A DNA stretch of 64,000 nt from Peribacillus huizhouensis (GTDB lineage: Bacteria > Bacillota > Bacilli > Bacillales > DSM-1321). The stretch's first letter is position 1. Every line of letters starts with the position of its first letter. Below, one piece after another: positions 27,013-35,540 of the stretch. The position numbers and the translations under genes were made by a program. The notes below the pieces were generated by a model that searched no databases, was not told the origin of the DNA, and saw nothing but the letters and a program-made list of their open reading frames with translations. The stretch is taken from the NCBI RefSeq assembly GCF_014138605.1, contig NZ_JACJHX010000004.1:248001-312000 (forward strand), in the 5' to 3' direction.

Positions 27013-27420
27013 TTACTTCCCTTCTTCTTTATTAAAAACTTTATTGTCTAATGAGAAACGAGATTGATTTGCAAATGCGAGAAAAATAGCCATAGCAAGC
27101 AACGCTAATTCCATTTCATACCCCGCCATTTGACCATTACCAAGAAATCCGAGAGGAAACTTTACTGTAAATATAGCCCCCAACATTATTACAGCAAACA
27201 ATACGGAAACAATTCGTGTTCCAATACCTAGTATCAACGCAATCCCACCAATTAACTCTATACCTGCAACGAGATAAGCTAAAAAACCAGGAATCCCAAT
27301 ACTATCGAAAAAGCCAACCGTGTTATTTATTCCTCCTTGAAATTTAACAAACCCGTGAATGAAAAAAGTAAGACCTAAAACAATACGTAATATAACTGCA
27401 CCTGCTTCATTTTTATTCAT
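27013..27420 (-). CDS. catD: DoxX-family membrane protein CatD
   Basis: A 135-residue protein with four membrane segments. It begins ILRIVLGLTFFIHGFVKF and contains AGIELIGGIALILGIGTR and FTVKFPLGFLGN, typical of DoxX/DoxD proteins. In Bacillus, CatD is cotranscribed with the catechol dioxygenase CatE and is induced by quinones and catechol; its biochemical action is unknown. The ATG follows AAAGGAG. A consensus promoter, TTGACA-17-TATAAT, lies directly upstream. Confidence 0.9.
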   Translation of the reverse strand: MNKNEAGAVILRIVLGLTFFIHGFVKFQGGINNTVGFFDSIGIPGFLAYLVAGIELIGGIALILGIGTRIVSVLFAVIMLGAIFTVKFPLGFLGNGQMAGYEMELALLAMAIFLAFANQSRFSLDNKVFNKEEGK

Positions 27421-27444
27421 GTTTTTTATTCTCCTTTATTTTTA

Positions 27445-27500
27445 GTTACTTTATGTAAGTTATTATATTTTTATAATAAGGTCTTGTCAAGTAACTTTAT
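27445..27500 (-). promoter_or_regulatory. catDE promoter and probable CatR operator
   Basis: On the minus strand TTGACA (27485-27490) and TATAAT (27462-27467) are 17 bases apart. A TTACTTTATGTAA-like palindrome lies just downstream of the -10, and an AAAGTTAC half site adjoins the -35. TTATTATA and TATAATAA also form a perfect repeat over the -10. Such placement suits repression by the divergent HxlR-type protein. Confidence 0.75.
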
Positions 27501-27563
27501 ATATTTAAATCATATGATATTAAATTGTAATATGGTATATTGTAACTAAAGGAGTGAAAGAGC

Positions 27564-27890
27564 ATGAATCAATCCATTATTTGTCCGCGATTTGAAAAAG
27601 CCGTCTCCCTATTAAGTCAGCGCTGGACAACTTTGCTTATTTATCAATTATTGAATGGTCCACAACGATTTGGCACCATCCAATCTTCTATAGCAATTAG
27701 CGGTAGGGTTTTGTCTGAACGCTTAAAAGAACTCGAACACCAGGGCATAGTAAAGCGAGATGTCATACCAGAAACACCTGTTAGAATTGAATACTCATTA
27801 ACAGAAAAAGGTTTCTCATTAGAACCGATTTTGAAAGAAATAGAAAATTGGTCTCAAGTGTGGGTAAAAAAAGAGGAATTAGATACCTAA
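27564..27890 (+). CDS. catR: HxlR/DUF24-family redox-sensing regulator (CatR/YodB type)
   Basis: A 108-residue winged-helix regulator. The core RWTTLLIYQLLNGPQRFGTIQ with LSERLKELEHQGIVKRDV is standard for the HxlR family. The single conserved N-terminal cysteine is Cys7 (MNQSIICPRFEKAV), the residue that quinones and diamide modify in the CatR and YodB group. Divergence from catD-catE supports CatR over YodB. The ATG follows AAAGGAG. A long perfect hairpin lies about 80 bases after the stop. Confidence 0.85.
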   Translation: MNQSIICPRFEKAVSLLSQRWTTLLIYQLLNGPQRFGTIQSSIAISGRVLSERLKELEHQGIVKRDVIPETPVRIEYSLTEKGFSLEPILKEIENWSQVWVKKEELDT

Positions 27891-27971
27891 AATTGCATCC
27901 ATCACCTTTATACAATATGGTACGCTTAAAAATTGGAATCCTTCAGATCTTAGCAAAAAGTGAAAAGCTTC

Positions 27972-28031
27972 AATAAAGGCATTACCATTAGCATCATCCT
28001 TTTTGGGACATGCTAATGGTAATGCCTTTAT
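27972..28031. terminator. Long perfect hairpin after catR
   Basis: ATAAAGGCATTACCATTAGC... pairs with its exact complement GCTAATGGTAATGCCTTTAT over about 22 bases around a 15-base loop. Termination of catR is likely, although the following T-tract is poor. Confidence 0.65.
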
Positions 28032-28196
28032 AAGCTGTTATGGAATTTTCTTTTTTGGGTGTACCCCTCTTTCACTTTTACGATCAGGAATTGTGTCCCA
28101 AATACGAATGCTGAGATATGTTATATTAAGTATAATCATTTTGTAACTACTTAAGTTTATTGACTATTTTCAAGATTTTTATCATCATTTTTTCAT

Positions 28197-28420
28197 AAGG
28201 CTGTTTTCGCATAGTTTGTTGTTTTTTTAATTAATGAACCGTTCCTTTCCGCTGCAGGCACTTGCTTTCCGCGGGGAGGAAGTCGAGCCTCCTCAACGCT
28301 TCGCGTCTCCGGGGTCTCGAACTTTCCTCTATTTCCCGCAGGAGTCAAGTGCCTTCCGCTACAATCCACTCTATGCTTGCAAAATTGTTAAAAGCAACAA
28401 TCTGTTGGAAAACAGCCTTT
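28197..28420. repeat. Bacillaceae GC-rich dispersed repeat (family C), copy 1
   Basis: The core runs from CCGCTGCAGGCACTTGCTTT to CGCAGGAGTCAAGTGCCTTC and contains CGCGGGGAGGAAG and CTCCGGGGTCTCGA. It has much higher GC than its surroundings. I recognise it as an element frequent in Bacillaceae genomes. The ends GGCTGTTTTC and GAAAACAGCC are inverted. An open frame across it is not a gene. Confidence 0.85.
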
Positions 28421-28510
28421 CATAATAATGAAGTTGCTTATTTTTCACAATACTGCATAGGCTTAAGTAGTTACATAATTTCATAGTTTATTTTTTAGGA
28501 GCGCGAGAAG

Positions 28511-29476
28511 ATGTTGCAAAAATTAAATGCTTTTTTAGAAAATAAAATGCCGTTCATTACACCGATAAGTGTGTTGCTTGGTGTGATGTTTGCAAGCTAC
28601 GTCGATAGCTTTTCTTTTTTAGTTCCGTGGTTGTTTGCATTTATGACGTTTTCAGGTAGTTTGGGATCGAATATTAAGTCTTTTAAAGAAGTAATGATCC
28701 ATCCTTTACCTATCATTATTACAATGTGTATTCTACATGTGATTATGCCGATTTGGGCTTTTGGTGTAGGTCATGTTGTGTTTCACGGGGATGTTTATAC
28801 GATTACCGGATTAATTCTTGGTATGATTATTCCGACCGGCATTACGAGTGTTCTTTGGGTATCCATCTATCGGGGGAACATCCCACTTACACTTGCCGTG
28901 ATTTTAATTGATACATTTTTATCACCATTCATTGTTCCATATACGATGTCTGTTATGGTTGGTGAAAAAGTAGAAATGGATATTCTCGGCATGATGGGCG
29001 GTTTATTGTGGATGGTTGTTGTGCCTTCATTGGCTGGGATGATGCTTAATCAAGTTACAAAAGGAAAGGTAAAAACTGTATTAGGTCCACGCCTTTCACC
29101 AATTTCAAAAATCTTTTTAGGAATCGTTGTGTTGTTAAATAGTTCGGTCATCGCTCCGTATTTACGTCATGTCGACGCAAAATTGGTCTTCATCACAATT
29201 GTCGTATTTCTTATTTCTTTTTCTGGCTACCTGTTTTCCTTTCTTATTGGCAGGCTTTTTAAAATGGACAGAGAAGATGTTGTGTCACTTACATTCTTAG
29301 GTGGTATGCGCAATATTAGTACTGGTGCTGTTATCGCCATTTCCTATTTTCCCGCTCAAGTTGCAGTGCCTGTCGTCATAGGCATGCTTTTTCAGCAAGT
29401 GCTTGCTTCCAGTTATGGCCGATTTGTCGATCGATATTATAAAAAAAGAATCGTTGTAAAGACAAAGAGTGCCTGA
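28511..29476 (+). CDS. yocS: Bile acid:sodium symporter (BASS) family transporter, YocS-like
   Basis: A 321-residue inner-membrane protein with nine or ten hydrophobic segments, the same length as YocS of Bacillus subtilis. Family features include the paired re-entrant helices: GLILGMIIPTGITSVLWVSIY near 95 and VVSLTFLGGMRNISTGAVIA near 255. Family members move organic anions such as pantoate or bile-acid-like compounds with Na+; the substrate here is unknown. The ATG follows TAGGAGCG. It is monocistronic, with a strong terminator downstream. Confidence 0.85.
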   Translation: MLQKLNAFLENKMPFITPISVLLGVMFASYVDSFSFLVPWLFAFMTFSGSLGSNIKSFKEVMIHPLPIIITMCILHVIMPIWAFGVGHVVFHGDVYTITGLILGMIIPTGITSVLWVSIYRGNIPLTLAVILIDTFLSPFIVPYTMSVMVGEKVEMDILGMMGGLLWMVVVPSLAGMMLNQVTKGKVKTVLGPRLSPISKIFLGIVVLLNSSVIAPYLRHVDAKLVFITIVVFLISFSGYLFSFLIGRLFKMDREDVVSLTFLGGMRNISTGAVIAISYFPAQVAVPVVIGMLFQQVLASSYGRFVDRYYKKRIVVKTKSA

Positions 29477-29558
29477 AAATCGGAAAAATATTAATATTGT
29501 AATTCCACTACTTAAAATGATATGATAGTTTTAATAAAATACAAGATTAGTACTTGGA

Positions 29559-29609
29559 GGAGCCTGTCACCAAGGGATTAGTATGTCCTTTGGTAACAGG
29601 CTCTTTTTG
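29559..29609 (+). terminator. Terminator of the BASS transporter gene
   Basis: GAGCCTGTCACCAAGGGA pairs with TCCTTTGGTAACAGGCTC and a T-run follows. Confidence 0.9.
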
Positions 29610-29675
29610 TATTTTTCACGCAAAACATTCATGAGAGCCTTTTCACAACTCAGGTGATGAAAAAAGTTCGGGTCC

Positions 29676-29740
29676 TAAAAATTGTATCACTTTATGAAAG
29701 TGGCGGTGCTGATTTTACGTAGTCCCGCCCCTTTTCCACA
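29676..29740. repeat. Family E element, short form
   Basis: GTGGCGGTGC, then TAGTCCCGCCCC, just before the antiporter ribosome site. The same pair of blocks, GTGGCGGTGC and AGCCCCGCCCC, brackets a longer element at 37.8-37.9 kb. Confidence 0.5.
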
Positions 29741-29759
29741 GAAAAAAAGGGGGATAAAG

Positions 29760-30908
29760 ATGTTAATACTTCAATTAGCGATTATTTTAGTTGCAGCTAA
29801 GATTGCAGGGAGTATCAGTGTAAGATTGGGGCAACCTTCCGTTTTAGGTAAACTCCTAATCGGTATTGTACTAGGGCCATCTGTGTTAGGATTAGTGACT
29901 GAGACTGAAGCACTAGCAGCATTTAGTCAAATCGGTGTTATCTTGTTAATGTTTATAGCTGGTTTAGAAACCGATCTTGACGAATTTAAACGTACTGGAA
30001 AGGCGTCCACTTTTGTAGGTTTTGGTGGAATCATCGTTCCGCTTGTTGTAGGGTATTTTGCAGGAATTATGATGGATCTAACTTCTTTTCAATCATTGTT
30101 TTTAGGACTCTTGCTTTCTGCCACAAGTGTGAGTATCTCCGTTCAAGCATTAAAAGAAATGAATCAATTAAAATCGCCTGAAGGAACTGCCATCTTAGGA
30201 GCAGCCGTGATCGATGATGTTGTCGTCATTATCGCTTTGGCTTTCTTAATGAGTTTTGCTGGCGGAGAAGTGGATCTAACTATCGTTATTTTGAAGAAAG
30301 TATTATTTTTTGCAGGGGCCATTCTTGTTGCTTGGAAAGTAGTTCCTTGGTTCTTAGAAAAATTCGCTTCCTTAAAAGTGACTGAAACTGTTATTTCTGC
30401 TGCTTTAATTATTTGTTTTGTTTATGCCTACTTAGCTGAATATACAGGTGTTGCAGCGATAATCGGCGCTTATATAGCTGGTGTGGCTATTAGTGTAACA
30501 GACTATAAACATGAAATTTTCGAAAAGGTTGAAACAATCGGTTATTCAATATTTGTTCCCGTATTCTTCACTTCAATTGGGATCACTGCACAATTTTCTG
30601 GGATTATGAATCATTTAGGTCTGATTGTTCTATTAAGTATTGTAGCTATTCTAACAAAATTAGTTGGGGCGGCAACGGGTGCTAAATTGGCCGGATTTGG
30701 TTGGAATAGCTCGTTAGGAATTGGGGCGGCAATGGTGTCTCGTGGAGAGGTGGCCTTAATCTTAGCAGCGATCGGTTTAGAATCTAAACTACTTAGCAAT
30801 GATTTATTCGCCGTAATCGTTGTTGTCATTCTTGTCACAACCATCGTTACGCCACCGATGATGAAGTGGTTTTTCACAACGAATAGGCAAACGAAATCTG
30901 CTGCTTAA
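29760..30908 (+). CDS. CPA2-family cation:proton antiporter (KefB/NapA-like)
   Basis: A 382-residue Na+(K+)/H+ exchanger domain with about 12 membrane segments and no TrkA-N regulatory domain. LGQPSVLGKLLIGIVLGPSVLG at the N-terminus, LLLSATSVSISVQAL near 120 and GAAVIDDVVVIIALAFLMS near 150 are the conserved CPA2 elements, the last with the ion-binding Asp pair. ATG 29760 follows AAGGGGGA; a 26-codon upstream extension is less likely. It probably exports K+ or Na+ against H+ for pH or ion balance. No partner subunit is adjacent. Confidence 0.88.
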   Translation: MLILQLAIILVAAKIAGSISVRLGQPSVLGKLLIGIVLGPSVLGLVTETEALAAFSQIGVILLMFIAGLETDLDEFKRTGKASTFVGFGGIIVPLVVGYFAGIMMDLTSFQSLFLGLLLSATSVSISVQALKEMNQLKSPEGTAILGAAVIDDVVVIIALAFLMSFAGGEVDLTIVILKKVLFFAGAILVAWKVVPWFLEKFASLKVTETVISAALIICFVYAYLAEYTGVAAIIGAYIAGVAISVTDYKHEIFEKVETIGYSIFVPVFFTSIGITAQFSGIMNHLGLIVLLSIVAILTKLVGAATGAKLAGFGWNSSLGIGAAMVSRGEVALILAAIGLESKLLSNDLFAVIVVVILVTTIVTPPMMKWFFTTNRQTKSAA

Positions 30909-31016
30909 CTAATGATTACAGACGATCACTCACATAAGTGATTTTAACACTACAATGAATAGCCAAAAGAATTTTTTTAATTTAAGATGACCTACTACTC
31001 TTCAAAAAAGCTCAAA

Positions 31017-31060
31017 TTAAACGGCCTGTTCCTAAACTCAAATGGGAATAGGCCGTTTAG
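31017..31060 (+). terminator. Terminator after the antiporter gene
   Basis: AAACGGCCTGTTCC and GGAATAGGCCGTTT pair around about 14 bases. Located 110 bases after the stop codon. Confidence 0.7.
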
Positions 31061-31064
31061 CTCT

Positions 31065-31236
31065 ATTCGTAAAGTTTGTTGTTATTCGCAAAAACAAATT
31101 CGAACAGATGTTGATTGGAGCGGATATGCGAGACTCCTGCTTAGAAAAAAGCATGTTGAGGGAGACCCCGCAAGCGGAAAGCGAGTACTGCAACGGAAAT
31201 CAAATTGAAAAGCAACAAAGTATGCGAAAACAGCCA
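31065..31236. repeat. Bacillaceae dispersed repeat (family C), copy 2, inverted and decayed
   Basis: TTGATTGGAGCGGATATGCG, GAGACTCCTGC, GGGAGACCCCGCAAGCGGAA and CAACAAAGTATGCGAAAACA correspond to the reverse complement of the element at 28.2-28.4 kb. The central block is shortened. Confidence 0.75.
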
Positions 31237-31273
31237 AGAAAAAAGACAAACTCTCCAAATGGAGAAATTTGTC
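31236..31273 (-). terminator. Terminator of argH
   Basis: On the minus strand GACAAATTTCTCC and GGAGAGTTTGTC form the stem, followed by TTTTTT. It lies 50 bases after the argH stop. Confidence 0.85.
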
Positions 31274-31324
31274 CTGATTTTGATTACTTGTATAAAGAGA
31301 ACTACAAATAGTGGAAGTTTCCCT

Positions 31325-32644
31325 TTATTTTAATAAAGCTACTTTAATCCCTTTATTTAATATATTTTGATAATCAATGTATTCATATAGATCATCTTCA
31401 ATCATTGGAGATAAGCTTTTCAATTCTTCTAACGTTAAATCTTCAATGGCTTTATGATGGTCTTCACAATAAATAACAATTGAACCAACAATACTATGCG
31501 CATCTCTGAAAGCAACTCCTTTGCTAACTAAATAGTCAGCAACTTCTGTTGCATTGAGGAAGCCATCTTTCACGGCTTTTTTCATGTTTTCACTATTCAC
31601 TTTCATCGTAGAAATCATATGAGACATGATGTTTAAACAAGACAATACCGTATCCAATGAATCAAAAAATGGTTCTTTGTCTTCCTGCATATCTTTATTG
31701 TATGCCAAAGGTAAACCTTTCATAGTCGTTAATAACGAAGTGAGTGAGCCATATACTCGCCCTGTTTTTCCTCTTATTAGTTCAGCAGCATCAGGGTTCT
31801 TCTTCTGTGGCATGATACTGCTACCTGTAGAGTAAGCGTCATCGATCGTAATAAATTTAAACTCTTGACTACTCCATAAAATCAATTCTTCACTTAATCT
31901 ACTTAAATGCATCATGATAATCGAAAAATCAGACATTAATTCTAAAAGATAATCTCGATCACTTACACCGTCCAAGAAATTATCTACCGGTTTAGAGAAT
32001 CCTAATTCTTCTGCTGTCATTTCGCGGTTTATCGTATGAGTAGTTCCAGCCAGAGCACCGCAACCTAATGGACTTTCATTCATAATATCAATTGCTTTAA
32101 GAACTCTTTTTCTATCGCGATCCAACATGTTATAGTATGCCATTAAATGGTGTTGAAACGTGATCACTTGAGCCCGTTGAAGATGAGTGTAGCCTGGCAT
32201 AATCACATTATTTTCTTTTGCTTTTTGTTCGAGGCTATTTTGTAGATCCTTAATATACTCAATCACTTCTAACGCCTTATTTTTAGCGTAAAGTCTCATA
32301 TCTGTAGCCACTTGGTCATTTCTACTACGTGCCGTGTGAAGTTTTTTTCCTGTTTCACCAATTCGATCAGTCAAATGCGCTTCAACAAAACTGTGGATAT
32401 CTTCAAAACTTCCTTCGATAAGTAAAGTTCCGCTTTCAATATCTTCTAAAATTGAAAGAAGAGTTTTTACAATATCTTCTCCTTCTTTCTTTGTGAGTAA
32501 ATCACATTGCACTAACATATTGACGTGGGCGATGCTTCCCTTAATATCTTCAGCATAAAGCCTTTTATCAACCTTAAGTGAGCTATTAAAGTCTTCCATC
32601 AATTTATTTTCTTCTTTTCTAAAACGTCCACCCCAAAGCTTCAT
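31325..32644 (-). CDS. argH: Argininosuccinate lyase
   Basis: A 439-residue member of the fumarase/aspartase superfamily. It cleaves argininosuccinate to arginine and fumarate. The signature loop SSIMPQKKNPDAAELIRGKTG is near residue 270. KLHTARSRNDQVATDMRLY near 105 and MPGYTHLQRAQVITF near 155 carry the other active-site residues. It is somewhat shorter than the usual 455-465. The ATG follows AAAAGGAG. It is cotranscribed with an amino-acid permease 25 bases upstream and is not next to argG, an arrangement that suggests a salvage or catabolic use, or simply a scattered arginine pathway. Confidence 0.93.
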   Translation of the reverse strand: MKLWGGRFRKEENKLMEDFNSSLKVDKRLYAEDIKGSIAHVNMLVQCDLLTKKEGEDIVKTLLSILEDIESGTLLIEGSFEDIHSFVEAHLTDRIGETGKKLHTARSRNDQVATDMRLYAKNKALEVIEYIKDLQNSLEQKAKENNVIMPGYTHLQRAQVITFQHHLMAYYNMLDRDRKRVLKAIDIMNESPLGCGALAGTTHTINREMTAEELGFSKPVDNFLDGVSDRDYLLELMSDFSIIMMHLSRLSEELILWSSQEFKFITIDDAYSTGSSIMPQKKNPDAAELIRGKTGRVYGSLTSLLTTMKGLPLAYNKDMQEDKEPFFDSLDTVLSCLNIMSHMISTMKVNSENMKKAVKDGFLNATEVADYLVSKGVAFRDAHSIVGSIVIYCEDHHKAIEDLTLEELKSLSPMIEDDLYEYIDYQNILNKGIKVALLK

Positions 32645-32669
32645 AACAAGTTCTCCTTTTAAAAAAATA

Positions 32670-34241
32670 TTACTTTAAATTAGATATACTTTCTTGTAAT
32701 TCTTCAATATTCCCTTTTTTACGCATATACCAAACGCCGTTATAAACAGCAAAATTGTAAAAAATAAATCCAAGTATTGCCGCAACAATAGACATAAATG
32801 GCTCAGGAACAATACTATTACCACCAAAATTCCCTAAATAGGACAACAATACTAGCAATAATATATAAATAACAAGATATATGCCACCTAAGATTTCAAT
32901 AGATTTATGCTTATTTATAAAATGGACGACTAAATAAGCGCCAATTCCTAAAATTAACCCGGTAATTGCAAGTTGGACCCTGCTCCAGTTTGTCCAATAA
33001 ATAAGCAATGTAGCAAAGACAAAAGCTGATGGGGCAATAATGTGCATACCTGGGAGACCTTTGTCTTGTGTCAAACCAACCTTACGGAAAACCATTACAG
33101 TCACACATGCTGATGCATACTTAAAAATACCAATTGCTCCAACAATCGCAACAATGGCAGTCCAACTTTTTAATGGGAATAAGAACAGTAGTCCGATAAC
33201 GAAATTGAGCGCAAGTGCACGAGTTGGAACACCAAATCGTTTATTGATCGTTCCAAAGAATGATGGGATGAACCCACTTTTCGCCATTCCAAACACATGT
33301 CTTGAAGTTCCAGCTGTATAAGTCAGCGCTGAACCTGTTGGCGAAACCATTGCGTCAGCTGTAATAATCCATGATAACCAAACCATATTTGCCATAAGCG
33401 CTAGATTAGCAAATGGAGAATCGAACTTAATTCCGCTCCAACCGTTCGCAAGCATTTCTGGCGGAACTGCTCCGATAAAAACAATTTGCAGTAATGTATA
33501 TAAGATTGCTGCAGCTACTAGAGACGTGATCAAAGCCAATGGAATATTACGTCTAGGATTTACAACTTCACCACTCATCATGACCACATTCCCAAATCCT
33601 GTATAAGCAAAAAATATTCCACTCGTTAATATCGCACTTAATCCAGCCCCATACCCATTCGGGGCAAAGCCTTGACTCGTAAAGTTCTCTGCGTGAAAAC
33701 CTGTCATAAAGAAAGCGATGATCGTTAGAACTGGTACTAAAAATTTAATAGTCGTAATAACTGTATTCGTAATCGCAAATAATTTTACGCCAAAATAGTT
33801 AAAAACAACAAAGAATACCATCAGAAAGGTTGAAGCTAGAATACCTGAAGTAGTCAGTTGCTCTTTTGTCATATCATACAGTCCTGGCCAGAACTGATTA
33901 GCATATTGAATAACTCCTGCTGATTCAACAGGTGCAGTTGCACAATAGCCAAACCAGATGGAATAACTAGTCACTGTAGCAAGCATTTTCCCATTAGAAT
34001 ATAGAGGATAACGACCTAAACCACCAGTTTCAGGCTTAACTCTTCCTAACTCAGCATAAATAAGAGCTATGAGTGTAATCGCAATTGCACCGAGTACCCA
34101 CGACATGATAGCTGCAGGACCAGCCAATTTTGCCGCTGCCCACGGACCAAAAAGCCAACTTGATCCAATAATTCCTCCAAGAGACAGGGCAGTTAGAGAC
34201 CAAAACCCCATTCTCTTCTTCAAATATTGTTCTTGATTCAT
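32670..34241 (-). CDS. APC-superfamily amino acid permease (possible aspartate/proton symporter)
   Basis: A 523-residue permease with about 13-14 membrane segments. The APC helix 1 motif is visible as SLTALSLGGIIGSSWLFGPW, and the family segment FAYTGFGNVVMMSGEVVNPRRNIPLAL is near residue 215. Its length and the C-terminal extra helices resemble the aspartate-proton symporter YveA group, but I make this subgroup call cautiously. The ATG follows AAGAGGG. It is the first gene of an operon with argH, so import of an amino acid linked to arginine metabolism (aspartate, argininosuccinate or arginine) is plausible. Confidence 0.82.
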   Translation of the reverse strand: MNQEQYLKKRMGFWSLTALSLGGIIGSSWLFGPWAAAKLAGPAAIMSWVLGAIAITLIALIYAELGRVKPETGGLGRYPLYSNGKMLATVTSYSIWFGYCATAPVESAGVIQYANQFWPGLYDMTKEQLTTSGILASTFLMVFFVVFNYFGVKLFAITNTVITTIKFLVPVLTIIAFFMTGFHAENFTSQGFAPNGYGAGLSAILTSGIFFAYTGFGNVVMMSGEVVNPRRNIPLALITSLVAAAILYTLLQIVFIGAVPPEMLANGWSGIKFDSPFANLALMANMVWLSWIITADAMVSPTGSALTYTAGTSRHVFGMAKSGFIPSFFGTINKRFGVPTRALALNFVIGLLFLFPLKSWTAIVAIVGAIGIFKYASACVTVMVFRKVGLTQDKGLPGMHIIAPSAFVFATLLIYWTNWSRVQLAITGLILGIGAYLVVHFINKHKSIEILGGIYLVIYILLLVLLSYLGNFGGNSIVPEPFMSIVAAILGFIFYNFAVYNGVWYMRKKGNIEELQESISNLK

Positions 34242-34431
34242 AAAATTCCCTCTTTCTTAATATTCTATAAATAATAGCTTCTTATTATAGCATGATAGTA
34301 TTGTAATAATCTTCACAATATTGATTTTTTGTCGAAATTTGCAATGCCAATTACTTCATTTCAAAATCGAACATTCAATACTTGTTTAAGTACATGGTAT
34401 AGACTGATTTATTTAACCTGTGTACAAATAA

Positions 34432-34532
34432 AGTTCAAGCTTCAATCAGTGGAGGTTTACTCCCATAAAAATAACTATTTTCATAATTTTTAGTGACACT
34501 TGCTTCATGTTTCGCTACCTGTTAATGCGGAA
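34432..34532. repeat. Repeat family B, decayed deleted copy 5
   Basis: The left end is AAGTTCAAGCTTCAATCAGT followed by GGAGG. The right end is CCTGTTAATGCGGAAAT, related to the CCCGTTAATGCGGGAT right end of copy 3. The middle is lost. Confidence 0.6.
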
Positions 34533-34554
34533 ATTCTGCTAGCTTATTAATAGA

Positions 34555-34604
34555 AGAAGGGTTACAAATCGGAACAACCGAATTTGTAACCCTTCTGATT
34601 TTTT
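34555..34604 (+). terminator. Strong hairpin with T-run on the plus strand, no gene upstream
   Basis: AGAAGGGTTACAAATCGG and CCGAATTTGTAACCCTTCT pair over about 18 bases, followed by a TTTTTT tract on the plus strand. No plus-strand gene lies between 31.3 and 34.5 kb. It may instead serve the membrane protein gene on the minus strand, 170 bases after its stop, or end an unseen RNA. The region 34242-34772 has no other gene. Confidence 0.7.
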
Positions 34605-34772
34605 ATGATTTAACTAGTTGAGTATAATATTCTTACAATGCTTCCGTATTGTTCGAAAGAGCATTAATAATATAATTCCAATTATCGAAGTGAATTTCTG
34701 TAGCAAGTACTAGACATATCGGAAGCACATTGTCTTCTGCTTAACCGACCAAATTGCTAAACAAAGATCCAT

Positions 34773-35540
34773 TTATTTATTGTACGGCGGTTCCTCCCAT
34801 TCACGACCAGATGCGGTTAAAGATCCACGTTCTACCTCATACGAAAAAGACGAGAAACCCTCTACCTCTCCTTTATTCCATCTTTCAGTAAATGTAATCA
34901 GATATTTTTCATTTCCTATTTCTTGCACAGCTGTTTCTCTCTCAACCTGGTAACCATCAATTTGCTCTTCCCATTTGCCAATATACTTAGGGAAAACATC
35001 TGTAACGGTCCCATTATCAACGGTGGCAAATTCAACAGCGTCTTCCATTGTAAAGGGTGGTAAAGGTTCAGACATGATCTGAAAATACCCCCAAAGCAAA
35101 CCGCATAGTACGACTGGAAAAAGAAAAAACATCTTATAACTCTTTTGAACCCTAGCTCTAACAAATAGCCATCTATCGATTAAAGCATAGAACAAAGCAA
35201 CGATCATTCCAGATAACGCCAATGTAAATTCCTGAAAAAGCAAACCATTCGCTAAACCAAAAATGCCATGAAGCAAAACGTAAAGCCATATGTGGTTCAA
35301 AAACCACTTTTTTTGCAGATGTTCTAAACCAACTGAAACCAGATTTCCATAAATTAAGACAATTAAACCTATATACATGCTATACATAGATAACCAGCCT
35401 AAAAAATCCACTCCTAAACCATGAGGATGTGCCGATTTAATCCTATCTGATATATAAAAATACGCTAAGATCATAGAAGGAATCATTGTCGTGACAAATG
35501 TGACTGTTAATTTTCTCTTAATCAGACTTTCGACTTCCAT
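34773..35540 (-). CDS. Hypothetical membrane protein
   Basis: A 255-residue protein of unknown family. There are five or six membrane segments in the first 165 residues (LTVTFVTTMIPSMILAYFYI, MYIGLIVLIYGNLVSVGL, LALSGMIVALFYALIDRW, MFFLFPVVLCGLLWGYFQIM). A soluble domain of about 85 residues follows (EFATVDNGTVTDVFPKYIGK) and ends EWEEPPYNK, probably outside the cell. The ATG follows GGGAGGGGG. It is monocistronic. No catalytic or binding motif is visible. Confidence 0.75.
   Translation of the reverse strand: MEVESLIKRKLTVTFVTTMIPSMILAYFYISDRIKSAHPHGLGVDFLGWLSMYSMYIGLIVLIYGNLVSVGLEHLQKKWFLNHIWLYVLLHGIFGLANGLLFQEFTLALSGMIVALFYALIDRWLFVRARVQKSYKMFFLFPVVLCGLLWGYFQIMSEPLPPFTMEDAVEFATVDNGTVTDVFPKYIGKWEEQIDGYQVERETAVQEIGNEKYLITFTERWNKGEVEGFSSFSYEVERGSLTASGREWEEPPYNK

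Noticed and set aside
28234..28486. Overlapping open frames before the BASS transporter
   Set aside because: They are translations of the known GC-rich dispersed repeat.
29640..29760. Riboswitch ahead of the CPA2 antiporter
   Set aside because: I looked for c-di-AMP (ydaO) or manganese (yybP-ykoY) aptamer blocks and did not find the conserved segments. The GC blocks belong to repeat family E.
34242..34440. ArgR-type operator before the permease-argH operon
   Set aside because: Only loose AT-rich matches; no convincing paired ARG boxes.
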